In this document: piece after piece, positions 40,501 to 50,118 of the stretch | How the letters are laid out: each line of letters begins with the position of its first letter | Position numbering within the stretch: the first letter of the stretch is position 1 | Assembly: GCA_026770025.1 (NCBI GenBank) | Contig: JAMXDE010000004.1 | Coordinates: forward strand, 1,922,001-1,986,000 | From: Craspedostauros australis | Taxonomy: Eukaryota; Bacillariophyta; Bacillariophyceae; Mastogloiales; Achnanthaceae | DNA length: 64,000 bases | Direction of reading: 5' to 3' | The notes under the pieces: generated by a model | The model's input: only the letters and a program-made list of their open reading frames with translations | Databases searched by the model: none | Told to the model about the DNA's origin: nothing | Translations under genes and position numbers: made by a program

Positions 40501-43035
40501 GCCGGTCCGTGCTTTCACAAGGGTGACGATCTCACCTTTTGGATCCTCGATGACGCGTCGCAACGACTTCTTCCTCGATCCACCATTCGCCCAGCGGATG
40601 ATCCATCCACCAAGAACTTGCGTGCGGACTTTCCCCTTCCCATGGTTGGGGAGGACGAGGATGCAGCAACAGAGGCATCAGACCATGGGGAGTACAAGGA
40701 TGACATCCCTGACTCTCCTGAGGCCGATCCTGTTGTTCACACTCTCTCCGACGCCATTCTTTTCGACTCCATGAGCACTGCATCAGGAACCATGGACAAG
40801 GGAGCGGTTTCCGTCCCCAAGTTCACCCCAGAGGAGCTCATTGGTATGTCCTTCATACATCATCAAGATGGACACAAGGTCCGTGCCGAGGTCATCCGCA
40901 AGGTCAATGATATTGATGCGGACAACCACCAACGCATCAAGATGATTCTCTCTCTCAATGATGGGGAGACCAATGATCTGATGGCCTACACTGAGCTGTC
41001 AGACATCATCGAACAGCAACAGGCAACGGGTGAAGCCGATGGCACATGGACCTTCATTGACATCATCGGTCATGAGGGCCCACTCTCGTCCTCATCATCA
41101 TCTTACAAAGGATCAAGATACAACGTCAAGGTCCAATGGGATGATGGATCTACATCCATGGAACCCCTCTCTGTCATGATACAGGATGATCCCGCGACAT
41201 GTGCTGCATACGGTCGGACACATGGTCTACTCCAAGAGCCAGGATGGAAGCGTCTCCAGCGTCTCTCCCAACGGCAGACTCGCATGAGACGTGAAGTCCA
41301 TGTTGCCAAGTCTCGCACCTCCGGTTCGGTCCCTACCTACCAGTTCGGAGTCCAAGTGCCCAACAATCATCGTGAGGCCATGACCCTTGACCAACAGAAC
41401 GGCAACACCTTCTGGGCTGACGCAGAGAGGAAAGAGATGGACCAACTCTTTGAGTATGGTACCTTCGAAGTCCTCGGACACCTCTCCAAGCCTCCAGATG
41501 GACACCAGAAGATCAGACTCCAATGGGTGTATGCTGTCAAACACGACCTCCGCCACAAAGCGAGATGTGTCGCTGGAGGGCATCTAACACGACCATGCAA
41601 GGACATGTCGTATGCAGGTGTGGTCAGCCTTCGATCACTGCGCCTCGCTCTACTGGCTGGTGAACTCAACGGTCTCACCACAATGGTGGGTGACATCGGG
41701 AACGCATATCTCGAGGCATACACGCAGGAGAAGATCTGCTTCATCGCTGGTGAGGAATTCGGAGAGCATGCCGGTAAGATGATGCGTATCGTCAAGGCAC
41801 TCTACGGCCTGCGCACATCAGGCGCTCGGTTTCACGAAGCTCTTGCAGATACCCTCAGAGATGTCGGATTCGTCCAATGCCGCTCTGACCCAGACGTATG
41901 GATGCGAGATGCTACTTCCCACTGGGAGTACATCTGTGTCTATGTCGATGACCTGATGGTCACCATGAAGGATCCCCAATCCTTTTTCGACCTTCTGATC
42001 TCCAAGTATGGCTACAAACTCAAGGGAGTTGGGCCAGTGCAGTACCATCTCGGTGCTGACTTCAATCGAGATCCAGACGGAACCATGAAGATCAGCCCCC
42101 GATCCTACATCAAGAGGATTCTGATCAACTACGAGCGCATGTTCGGAGAGATGCCAAAGAAGGCAAGCTGCCCCCTCGATAAGGCAGACAGCCCAGAGCT
42201 CGACACATCCGAAGAGCTCTCTGACGTGGACAAGAACAAGTTCATGTCCATCATCGGCACCCTTCAATGGTGCGTCACCCTTGGCAGATTTGACATATCT
42301 GTTGCAGTGATGACACTCTCCAGATTCCGAGCCTCGCCGCGCAAGGGCCACCTCGATCGAGCCAAAAGAATCTATGGCTATCTTCGCAAACACCAAGATG
42401 GGGCCATCCGCTTTCGCACAGGCATACCACAACATGAGGAGCACTTCGAGGTACCACAGCAGGATTGGCTGTACTCCGTGTATGGCAACACATCGGAAGA
42501 AATTGCGAAGGATGCTCCTGTGCCAAGAGGCAAGATTGTCAGAACCACTTCCTTTGTTGATGCCAACCTCATGCATTGCAAGGTAACCGGTCGATCGGCC
42601 ACTGGAGCTCTTCATTTTGTCAACCAAACACCCATCGAATGGTTCAGCAAACGACAGGCCACCGTTGAGACCGCAACCTATGGGTCTGAATTCGTTGCGG
42701 CCCGTCAAGCCACCGAACACATCATATCTCTTCGTCTTGCTCTGAGAGAGATGGGCATCCCTCTTGATGGTCCCAGTTGGCTGTTTGGTGACAACCAATC
42801 AGTCATAACTTCATCCACCGTGCCCATGAGCATGCTGACCAAGAGACACAATGCACTTGCATACCATCGCGTCCGTTCCGCCATCGCATCCGGAACCATC
42901 CACTTCATCAAGATCCCAGGAACACAGAATGTGGCTGACATCTTGACGAAGTTCCTACCATGGGCAGCATTCTGGCCTCTCATCCAACCAATCTTATTCT
43001 GGAGAGGTGACACCATCCGCTCACACAACAAGTGA
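37543..43035 (+). CDS. gag-pol: Copia element 2 gag-pol polyprotein
   Basis: 1830 residues in one frame from ATG 37543. Gag: SAM-like N-terminus (NHVVRSVGIADDSDARSLL), Ala-rich linker, UBN2-like helices, basic tail; no CCHC knuckle seen. Protease: LVDSGANGGLAGDD near residue 540. Integrase: VVAMDTLFSD (D), LLMSDNAKSE (D), HQNGAERRIQDVKR (E). Chromodomain-like stretch YNVKVQWDDGSTSMEPL at about 41114-41250. RT: QWVYAVKHDLRHKARCVAGG, MVGDIGNAYLEA and catalytic YVDD at 41941-41952. RNase H: FVDANLMHC, ETATYGSEF, FGDNQSV, and the end NVADILTKF. Intact throughout. Unlike element 1 there is no stop between gag and pol. Confidence 0.95.
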   Translation: MTTPPPTISEAEIFNHVVRSVGIADDSDARSLLDQQGILSIADLLLLSREDLQAFQYQGLDEDGEAFVYELDAPCIRRILALPRWWQHQVDPTFVTWYTISRHSLAEAIASPIVAPAEAAAARAATTAATTAATAAATVAASSAPTPDPITSTPVSSSESRLQDFRKGMRRNSEHFPKLKDDRFFLSFRRTFMTVAASQGVSDVLNPEYKPADEDMALFQEQNTFVYCTLVLSLKTQKGQRCVRKFEDTMDGQAAFAAMLSEYTTGVTASNAGKHLRSILNTLKLDKDWRGTRESFLDSWSNKVYDLEVIQDDEVDTDRKRDWLEEAISPDTELYRALFESQYLEASLHAMSIDGVSAEFTLDFERTFALVRSHAQRLDRVKPRGRSSRKVHNAKHSGARGQAQTWSKDKDYSKDPRPRIPREEWMKMERSQRQAFLEAKGKWDPNRGKGGRQRAANKATTSKSDGHSTVPSANAANADTTTTPPAQPGDAINRMLANAKSTPSTEEPILTYKGQTWRLANQAMVRYDFHKTSKAHHGSLVDSGANGGLAGDDVLVLCKTGHTADVNGIGDSAIANLDIGTVAGLVDTTEGPIIAVFHQYALYGKGKTIHSSNQLASFGIDVNERPRHLPGGRQTIITTDGRVIPLSIRHGLSYMDMRCPTRDQLGKYPHIDFTADSVWDPSALDQELDISDVSGANNESSIPISGQELDVFVTDGEPTRGETSDHSGGIELSSAPVDYEALRPHFGWIPARRVRDTLRCTSQWYRTAERFSMRKHFRTRFPAANVDRLHEVVAMDTLFSDTPAHDDGIAGHGGCTMMQIYVALQSRFTAGFPMSSEKQVSNTFLDFIRHHGAPDLLMSDNAKSEIGSKVQEILRQYAIKDHQSEPEHQHQNGAERRIQDVKRTTNGIMDRTGTPAKFWLICTQYVISLLNHIAQRTVGSITPFQAAYGHRPDVSKFLAYRWWQPVYFRVDKPGFPSHSKERLGRWAGPCFHKGDDLTFWILDDASQRLLPRSTIRPADDPSTKNLRADFPLPMVGEDEDAATEASDHGEYKDDIPDSPEADPVVHTLSDAILFDSMSTASGTMDKGAVSVPKFTPEELIGMSFIHHQDGHKVRAEVIRKVNDIDADNHQRIKMILSLNDGETNDLMAYTELSDIIEQQQATGEADGTWTFIDIIGHEGPLSSSSSSYKGSRYNVKVQWDDGSTSMEPLSVMIQDDPATCAAYGRTHGLLQEPGWKRLQRLSQRQTRMRREVHVAKSRTSGSVPTYQFGVQVPNNHREAMTLDQQNGNTFWADAERKEMDQLFEYGTFEVLGHLSKPPDGHQKIRLQWVYAVKHDLRHKARCVAGGHLTRPCKDMSYAGVVSLRSLRLALLAGELNGLTTMVGDIGNAYLEAYTQEKICFIAGEEFGEHAGKMMRIVKALYGLRTSGARFHEALADTLRDVGFVQCRSDPDVWMRDATSHWEYICVYVDDLMVTMKDPQSFFDLLISKYGYKLKGVGPVQYHLGADFNRDPDGTMKISPRSYIKRILINYERMFGEMPKKASCPLDKADSPELDTSEELSDVDKNKFMSIIGTLQWCVTLGRFDISVAVMTLSRFRASPRKGHLDRAKRIYGYLRKHQDGAIRFRTGIPQHEEHFEVPQQDWLYSVYGNTSEEIAKDAPVPRGKIVRTTSFVDANLMHCKVTGRSATGALHFVNQTPIEWFSKRQATVETATYGSEFVAARQATEHIISLRLALREMGIPLDGPSWLFGDNQSVITSSTVPMSMLTKRHNALAYHRVRSAIASGTIHFIKIPGTQNVADILTKFLPWAAFWPLIQPILFWRGDTIRSHNK

Positions 43036-43060
43036 TATCATCGACATACGCTTCGGGGAG

Positions 43061-43724
43061 TAATAACACATCGAACGCTCCAACTACACTCATCTTGGTA
43101 GTATTCGAATGAGTCGTATGGTATTCGTGTACCACAGGACGAATACTGATGCAGTCACGAGACTCTTCGTGTGTGATGAATCGTAATGTTATGATATCCG
43201 CAATTGCCGCAACTCCCATGTGGGATCGCTTTCTCGTCTCACAGACTGACTCGCAATTCAGATATATTGATTCCTCAATTCCACACCATCTTGTTGACAC
43301 CTTGCAATTCAGATATATTGGTTCATCCAATAGATCTGAATAAGAGGTCCTCAATTGCACAGCTTCAGAATTATGGCAGTACTGGTCATCGTGGACCTGA
43401 ACGTGCCATCTGATCTTGTCTTCACCTCTGTGCTTGCAAACATGCATTTCCTCCCACATGTGAATGCAACAGTGCAAGGCATCATTTTACAGCAGTATTG
43501 CTGTGTGAAACTTGTGCAATCTCATTGCATCATCATCATCATCTTGCATTGCACTCTTCATGCTCACAATTCTGACTTCGACAGATCAGAATTGGGCCAG
43601 CTTTCATTAACTTAATCACCTACTTGAGCACACACACACAATACCAACCATCTACATACTTCATTGTCGGATCTGATCAGTCTCTATTTGAAGTAAGTAC
43701 CCTGTATTGTATTCTGTTCTATCA
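43061..43724 (+). repeat. 3' LTR of copia element 2
   Basis: Directly follows the polypurine tract and ends 36 bases before the ATG of paralogue B. It now occupies the promoter position of that gene. Confidence 0.93.
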
Positions 43725-43760
43725 ACAACAACGACAACAACGACAACAACGACAACAAAC

Positions 43761-46700
43761 ATGCGCATCACGAAGACAACTCTCGTGGCGTTTTTTGCGA
43801 CTGCCAACATGGCAACGACCCATGCTGTGCTCCGCGGCACCAGGAACCTTGTGGATCCAATGGAAGAGATCCACACCGTATTGGAGAAGACCCGCCTCCT
43901 CAAGCACGATATCGACGGCGCGAAGACCAATAAGGGCAACAAGAGAAACAGCGAGACATCAGCGAATCCAACTGACATAGAGCTGTCCGAAGTAAGCTCA
44001 TCGCCAACTGAGCTGCCGACTGCTAGTCCAACCACCACCAGTCCAACGGATCCTCCCACCTCGTCTCCGACAGATGACGTGACCGTACCGCCAACGGGGC
44101 CTCCAGCTGAGATGCCCTCAATGCGGCCTGCCACCCAGCCGTCGGCTGCCCCAGCCATCTTCGATTCCACCATCGAGGTCGTTTGCAAGCCGGATGGTAC
44201 CACCATCCTCACACAACAAGAGGCAAGCGCCAAGACCATCATATGCGATGCGAACAAGCCCTCCTGCCGCGCGGCCGTCACCGCCGTCAAGGAGTCCAAG
44301 CAACTGCAGAGCTTTTTCGGATGCGCGGGAGACCTTGGCGAAGGTGCTGCACGCAAACTCTTCAACAAGTACGCATCGGACGACATGCTCGCTGGCCAGT
44401 TGGCGTTGACCGCTGCCACTAACACGATCTTCGTCACTGAACGACCAGACGCAATGAAGGAAGCCTGTATGGCTGTTGCTACAATGCAATCGCCTGCCAT
44501 CGCTGACTCATGCTGTCAAGGATCGTCTGGATGCTCTTCAGTCACCGGTTCCGCCTCGAACTCTCCTCCATTCATGACCATCGCCATCACTGCCTGCACC
44601 GGTGACAGCGCATGCAAGGACATGGGCCCCAACCCCCTCATCCTCGATTCATCCTGCACTGGCGCAAGTGCATGCGAGCTCATGAATGAGAACGAGGTCA
44701 ACCCCTCCATCACTGGAGTCACCTTCGTCGGTGAGATGGCATGCACCACCTCTCAATCTTGTGAGGGAGTGGGGCGTCGTTCTCATGGTGATGTCATCAT
44801 CCAGACCGGCGCATGCATCGGATCAGACGCATGCAATGCAGCTGGCCGTCGTGTGGAGCAATCAGCACCATCCTTTCGCTTCCGCAGCCACATCAACATC
44901 GGGGCGAATGCGTGCGTCGGCAGCAACGCCTGCAAGGATGCTCACTCTACTGTAGACCGCGATCCCGGCGGCAAGTATGCAGGCAGCCTGACCATTGGTG
45001 ACGGTGGCTGTGCTCGTGATGACTCATGCGAGAAGCTGGGTTTCACCGACAGGATGGAGACGGACATTATCATCTCTCCTGGTGCCTGCAGCGGTGCAAG
45101 CGGGTGCCGAGGGTGCATGACGAAGTCGGAGTGTAAGGTCGATGAAGTGTATCTCATCAGCGATGAAGATGGGGCGTGTCCAAAGGGAGGCACAGACACC
45201 AACAACAATCCGACAGGAGACAAGGTGGATGAATTTTGTGTCAGCAAGGATACATTGCCCACAGATTGCCCTACGTTCTTCCCAACTCCTTTCCCAACGC
45301 TACCAGGGACGCCTTCTCCGACCCGCACGCCGTCCAGTATCCCAACTGCATTGCCGTCCCAGTCTCCGTCTCAAATTCCATCCATTCTACGGTCAGACCA
45401 ACCCTCTGATCTACCATCACATCGGCCATCGGATCTACCGTCCATACCGCCATCCAACCGGCCATCCAATCCGCCCTCAGATCTGCCGTCCGATCTACCA
45501 TCTGCGATCCCCTCGGAGGCTCCGTCCGAACAGCCATCCAATCATCCCTCAGATCTGCCGTCCGATCTGCCGTCCGATCTACCATCTGCGATCCACTCGG
45601 AGGCTCCGTCCGAACCGCCATCCAATCGGCCCTCAGATCTGCCGTCCGATCTGCTGTCCGATCTACCATCTGCGATCCCTTCGGAGTCTCCGTCCGAACA
45701 GCCATCCAATCAGCCCTCAGATCTGCCGTCCGATCTACCATCTGCGATCCACTCGGAGGCTCCGTCCGAGTCCATGGCTCCATCTCTCCCTCCAGCTTCG
45801 TTGGACGTTGGGTGCCTCGCAGATCCTGGAGTTGTGACATCGACCTTCAACCCGGTTTCTGGCCCACTCCTCTGCGACAGCGCTGTGGGCACATGTGCAA
45901 ACTTCGTCGCTGCAGTCGACGCTTTCTCCGAGAACAGAGGGAGGATGATCAAGAGCATTTTCGCCTGCGACGATTCGGATCCAAACCCGCAACCCGTGGC
46001 ACAGGATGTGGCGCAGGCACGCTTCGACAAGATAAAGAACGACGCGAGTGTGACGGCGGCTCTCCTGAAAACATTGACGGACAACAAGAAGCTATACACT
46101 GCAAGCGCCGGGATCGTGACGACAGCATGCAATGGAAACTGCTGCACGCAGCCGGGAGAATGCGAGACCAACCCTGCGTCCGGCGTGATGACGGTGAGTG
46201 ACGGATCCTGCCAAGGAGAATTGGCTTGCACATATGTATTCCCGGACATCATCATCCTTAGCAGCTGTGCAAGCCGCCGCGCCTGCACTGCCGTCGGTGA
46301 ATTCATGCCTGACCAACCGAATGCTGCTGTCGACATCGGGTTCAGGGTGATTGGGCCGGCAGCATGTCTTCGGAACGGAAGTTGCCAAAACCTCGGGAGC
46401 AATATTTTCGGCAACATCCGAATCGAAGAAGGAGCATGCGACGGCGACTTCGCATGCTCAGACACTGGGGTCCGTACAAGCCAAGGCGCTACTACAGCGC
46501 CAAATGTGGCCAGCATTGTGATCAGAAAGAATGCCTGTGAGGGAATGGACGCGTGCAAGTTTACCCACAGCGGATTCCCGAAAACCCAGGGAAGCTTGCT
46601 TATCGAAGAAGGCGCATGCCAAGGAGAGAATTCATGCGTCTTTCTTGGCTTAAACAGTGATGCAATCAATGACATAGTGATCAAACAGGGAGTTTGTGAT

Positions 46701-46832
46701 GTCAGCAAAGGTGAAACCTGCGAGGATTGCATCCAAGAGGAGGTGTGTGGCGGGGACACCGCACTGACATACACCATCGACAATGCGGGCGAGGATTGCG
46801 CTAGCCCGAATCCGCTCGCATGCGCGCCCTAG
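43761..46832 (+). CDS. Large secreted Cys-rich repeat protein, paralogue B
   Basis: 1023 residues from ATG at 43761; the open frame extends upstream into the LTR but this ATG begins the signal peptide (TTLVAFFATANMATTHA). LRG and TRLLK sites follow, as in paralogue A. Same architecture: Pro/Thr linker, helical Cys domain, Cys-repeat run, PSDLPS linker (longer here, about 145 residues), second helical domain and Cys-repeat run, end NPLACAP. DNA from about 44617 onward is nearly identical to paralogue A from 32203, while the 5' third is clearly diverged. The native promoter is displaced 7.3 kb by element 2, so expression may be lost or LTR-driven. Function unknown, probably extracellular. Confidence 0.82.
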   Translation: MRITKTTLVAFFATANMATTHAVLRGTRNLVDPMEEIHTVLEKTRLLKHDIDGAKTNKGNKRNSETSANPTDIELSEVSSSPTELPTASPTTTSPTDPPTSSPTDDVTVPPTGPPAEMPSMRPATQPSAAPAIFDSTIEVVCKPDGTTILTQQEASAKTIICDANKPSCRAAVTAVKESKQLQSFFGCAGDLGEGAARKLFNKYASDDMLAGQLALTAATNTIFVTERPDAMKEACMAVATMQSPAIADSCCQGSSGCSSVTGSASNSPPFMTIAITACTGDSACKDMGPNPLILDSSCTGASACELMNENEVNPSITGVTFVGEMACTTSQSCEGVGRRSHGDVIIQTGACIGSDACNAAGRRVEQSAPSFRFRSHINIGANACVGSNACKDAHSTVDRDPGGKYAGSLTIGDGGCARDDSCEKLGFTDRMETDIIISPGACSGASGCRGCMTKSECKVDEVYLISDEDGACPKGGTDTNNNPTGDKVDEFCVSKDTLPTDCPTFFPTPFPTLPGTPSPTRTPSSIPTALPSQSPSQIPSILRSDQPSDLPSHRPSDLPSIPPSNRPSNPPSDLPSDLPSAIPSEAPSEQPSNHPSDLPSDLPSDLPSAIHSEAPSEPPSNRPSDLPSDLLSDLPSAIPSESPSEQPSNQPSDLPSDLPSAIHSEAPSESMAPSLPPASLDVGCLADPGVVTSTFNPVSGPLLCDSAVGTCANFVAAVDAFSENRGRMIKSIFACDDSDPNPQPVAQDVAQARFDKIKNDASVTAALLKTLTDNKKLYTASAGIVTTACNGNCCTQPGECETNPASGVMTVSDGSCQGELACTYVFPDIIILSSCASRRACTAVGEFMPDQPNAAVDIGFRVIGPAACLRNGSCQNLGSNIFGNIRIEEGACDGDFACSDTGVRTSQGATTAPNVASIVIRKNACEGMDACKFTHSGFPKTQGSLLIEEGACQGENSCVFLGLNSDAINDIVIKQGVCDVSKGETCEDCIQEEVCGGDTALTYTIDNAGEDCASPNPLACAP
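45340..45774 (+). repeat. PSDLPS/PSNxPS-coding repeat tract in paralogue B
   Basis: Expanded relative to paralogue A, with a larger unit (from CCGTCCGAACAGCCATCCAA to ICS-type SAIPSEAPSE blocks) itself repeated about three times. Points to unequal exchange or slippage. Confidence 0.8.
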
Positions 46833-47312
46833 AGAGAGATGGGCAGAGTGTGAAGCATCATACAATACTAAATATACGAAGACGTCCTCTCAACACAAAA
46901 TATTGACTATCAAGTTAATTCAGTGTCACTGCTGTCTTGTCAACTGCAACTTCGCAATGACTCAGACGCGATGGAGGCGAGCATCACGATGAAAAGTGTC
47001 GTCATTTGCACTGCGTGTTCTCACAACGATCCCACCAGGCGACGGCGATCCTGCTGAATGTGCCGATAGTGCCATGTCAGTGGCCTCTATAACGTTGCTA
47101 AACTATGAGTACAATGGCACCACCTCCCAATCAAACCGCAGTAGGTAGGTACGCCGATCGGGAGGGTGGAACTGTTCAGATTTTGCGCGACAAGTATCTT
47201 CGACCCATCCGATCGTGCGGACGAGTAAACTTCCTCCGATCTTTTGTGACGTCAGTGTCATAGCTGTGCACCACAATTCATCGCGATCTTCGGGGAACTG
47301 GCATCGCAGGCA
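46833..47312. other. Intergenic region
   Basis: The first ~25 bases still resemble the 3' UTR of paralogue A, then similarity stops. No gene recognised before the macro-domain gene. Confidence 0.45.
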
Positions 47313-48596
47313 ATGCTGTTCGCGCTCACATCATGCGCAACAGTTGCAACAGTTGCAAAACTTGTAACACCCAAAGGTTGCGATACTGTCGAGATTCAAT
47401 CTCATCCCATTCTAACACATCAAGCGATCGCCAATCGCATAATACAAACGATGTCGACTGCGTGGTATAAATCGAATGTGGTACCGAAGCTTCTGAAGCA
47501 ATGGTCATCACCAACTCTGCCACCATCATCTTCGCGTGTTGCCAACCACGCCAAAAACAACGGTGCTGCGAAGACGACGGGCGAACAGCACGCAAGATGG
47601 AGAAAGCGAGTCCAGGTCTGGAGCACGACGTGCGTTGTGTCCAACTTTGGTCGTCAACTGAGAGGTTTGCAGTCCGAAAGCGTAACAACGGAGGACGGCG
47701 ATACCGCAGATCGTGACATCGCGTACGAAGATACGGCCTCATCGTCATTGCTATCGTCATCGGCATCGCCAAACAACCCGCTGTATCTCATTAACCCCGC
47801 CAATCCGCAGCTGTGCGGAGTGACCAACTTCCCCTACTTCCCTCGCGGTGGACCCGTCCCAGAGCGGCAGCCCAGCAAGGATCTGCATCACATCATGGGC
47901 TACGTCAGTTCGTGGGGTGGCATGGAGGCCGGAGAGGGCATGATGTTTTCGTCTGTTGTGGTGGATGGATTGGTGCATCAAATGGGTGGCGATGTGCTGC
48001 AATCCGAGGTGCGGCAACTGCCGACGAAACCTCGTGCTGCCGCTGTAGAGGGTGGCGACGTCAAGTGTCCGCAGGGTCATTCGGTCATTACTTCTGCTGG
48101 GCAACCGCGGAGCGATCTATCGCAGCACTACGATGCCATTGTGCACACAGCGCCGCCCTTTTACGGGCAGCGCAGCGCCGCACCTCCACACGACCTCGAC
48201 ACTCCTGGGGAAGGCATTGGCGACAATGACAACTCTGTCCGGTCACTGCTTCAGTCATGCTACGAAAGTTCATTGCACTCGGCGTTGCAGCATGCGGAAG
48301 CATCCACTTTGGAGACAGATCAATCGATAGATGTGATCATCGCTGCGCCTCTCATTGGAGCAGGATGCCGCGGCTTTCCCGTGAATGTCGCTGCTGCTGT
48401 TGCAGCAGAAGCAGCCATGCGTTGGCTCGCATCATCGGAAGAACAGATGGAGGAATCGGGTCCAGTAGCAGACGCAGGAGCAACAGCATATCGATCGAGG
48501 GGCGCCACGCTGGCATTCGCCATTCCATCCTCCGAAATTCAACAAATCCTTATTGACAAGATGGACGATCGTCTAAGTCTAGCCTCCATAATATGA
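47313..48596 (+). CDS. Macro-domain (ADP-ribose-binding) protein
   Basis: 427 residues, ATG at 47313. After a basic, poorly conserved N-terminus (~150 residues, possibly organellar targeting) comes a macro fold. It has LYLINPANPQLCGVTNF (the VNaAN...L.G adenine/ribose loop), GDVKCPQGHSVITSAG, HYDAIVHTAPPFYG, and late in the domain IIAAPLIGAGCRGFPVNVAA, matching the diphosphate-binding IGTGxxGFP loop. Macro domains bind or hydrolyse ADP-ribose and its esters. The Asn of the catalytic NxxN-type loop is present; activity cannot be asserted. An insert between the first two blocks makes it longer than a minimal domain. Convergent with the methyltransferase 72 bases away. Confidence 0.85.
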   Translation: MLFALTSCATVATVAKLVTPKGCDTVEIQSHPILTHQAIANRIIQTMSTAWYKSNVVPKLLKQWSSPTLPPSSSRVANHAKNNGAAKTTGEQHARWRKRVQVWSTTCVVSNFGRQLRGLQSESVTTEDGDTADRDIAYEDTASSSLLSSSASPNNPLYLINPANPQLCGVTNFPYFPRGGPVPERQPSKDLHHIMGYVSSWGGMEAGEGMMFSSVVVDGLVHQMGGDVLQSEVRQLPTKPRAAAVEGGDVKCPQGHSVITSAGQPRSDLSQHYDAIVHTAPPFYGQRSAAPPHDLDTPGEGIGDNDNSVRSLLQSCYESSLHSALQHAEASTLETDQSIDVIIAAPLIGAGCRGFPVNVAAAVAAEAAMRWLASSEEQMEESGPVADAGATAYRSRGATLAFAIPSSEIQQILIDKMDDRLSLASII

Positions 48597-48667
48597 ATGG
48601 GATTTGTTCTTAGACTAGTAGAAGCGCCATCCATACAGCCGCATCACCTGTCGTCGCTGCCGGCGTC

Positions 48668-50078
48668 TCATTCGGAGTTGTTGCTGCTGTGTTCGTAGTC
48701 TTCATCGTCAATACAGTCAGCTTTCATTTGGTACAACAGCACCTTCAGCGCTCTGTCCGGATCAATCGAAAGAAATGACAATGGATTTTCAATCTGTCCC
48801 ACAAATTCAAGTTCCGGTGCCTCCTCCCGCACCAATTCCTGCAAGAATGCGACCAATAGTTCCGGCGCATTCAGACACAGCATGGCCTTGCTGTTCGTGG
48901 AAGGCAATAGCAACGATGGCAATCTCCGAATCACCTTCCCGTAATCCTTCTTTGCCACGAAGGAACCCTTTTGGAAGCTGGGTGGGTCCACGAGGATGCG
49001 ATCGTACGGACCCAACCTCTTGATCTTTCCCCATGACTTGAAGATGTCGTGCGCAAAGAACTTGACCTGGCTGGAGTGGTACTGGTCGTTCGCTCCATTG
49101 TCATCAATGGCAGCCGCCTCGCAGAATGCGTCGTGATTCATCTCATGATTGCGCTGCCCGATCTTCAACGCGCCCTTCGCCATGTCCATATTCACAACCT
49201 GGTACGCACCACCCGCAAGTGCGGCGACCGAGAATGCGCAGGTGTACGCAAACAAATTGAGCACGATCTGATTTTTGGCGTTGTCCTGCACCCATCTCCG
49301 GCCATTGGCCATGTCGAGGAATATGCCTTGATTCTGACCTTGCAACAACCGGACTTCGTATTTCAGACCATTCTCTGTCACGGTGTGCCGTCTCGGCACG
49401 GCTCCTTCCCGCAACGCATTGGATGCTGCTGAACTACCCGTCGATCGGCATTGGTACACGAAGTTGAACGTGTCTGCGGTGATCGGTGGCAATGTCACGT
49501 TGGAATAGTTTGCGTCAGTATTGTCCACTTCAACCGACGGTACCTCTGCATGTTCGTTCAAACAGCATCCATGGCGATGGCAATGGTCCTTCAAGGCTGA
49601 CTGGATTGATTGGATGGAATCTTCCTCCAGCGTGGAAAAACTCGTCAAAACCCAGACAGGGTGGAACCAATCCAACGCCAGATGCTCGCACCCGCGATAC
49701 ATCCCACCCCGACCGTGAAACACTCGTTGCGCTTCGGTGCTTTCTGTTATCGCTGTCATGTTGGACGTTGCGATGACGTCGAAGATTCCAGGGCATGTGC
49801 ACATGCCTGTGGCTGTGCATTGCTGGTTTGTATCGACCTTGTCCGAGAGAATTTCTGCTGGCTTGGTTTTATACACTCTGGCGTCATCACTATCCGGCGT
49901 CAACCCCAATCTTAGTATCGTTGCTACCAATGCGGTTGGCCTCGATTTGAGTTCATGCCAATTGCAGAGACTCGGAGATGACGCCTGAAGCGATCTTGCG
50001 GACCGACGTGTCGTTGTCAGAGAACGATCATGGCTGAACGCCGAGGGGAATGAACCTGGATGGAAAGCCAGACATGAC

Positions 50079-50118
<40 letters not shown>

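Larger units (their letters stand above)
36443..43724 (+). mobile_element. Full-length Ty1/copia (CoDi-like) retrotransposon, element 2, in the 5' leader of paralogue B
   Basis: 664-bp LTRs (36443-37106 and 43061-43724). I found one difference between them (T at 36634, C at 43252). A 5-bp target duplication ACAAC flanks it (36438-36442 and 43725-43729). The polypurine tract CGGGGAG ends at 43060. One uninterrupted gag-pol frame of 1830 residues fills the interior. LTR termini are TA...CA. The target is a CAACAACGA-type leader whose other half (43725-43760) leads straight into the ATG of paralogue B. A very recent insertion, probably competent. Confidence 0.95.

Noticed and set aside
38611..42798. 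Long minus-strand frames (up to 369 codons) across element 2
   Set aside because: Antisense to the intact gag-pol; no protein-like features.
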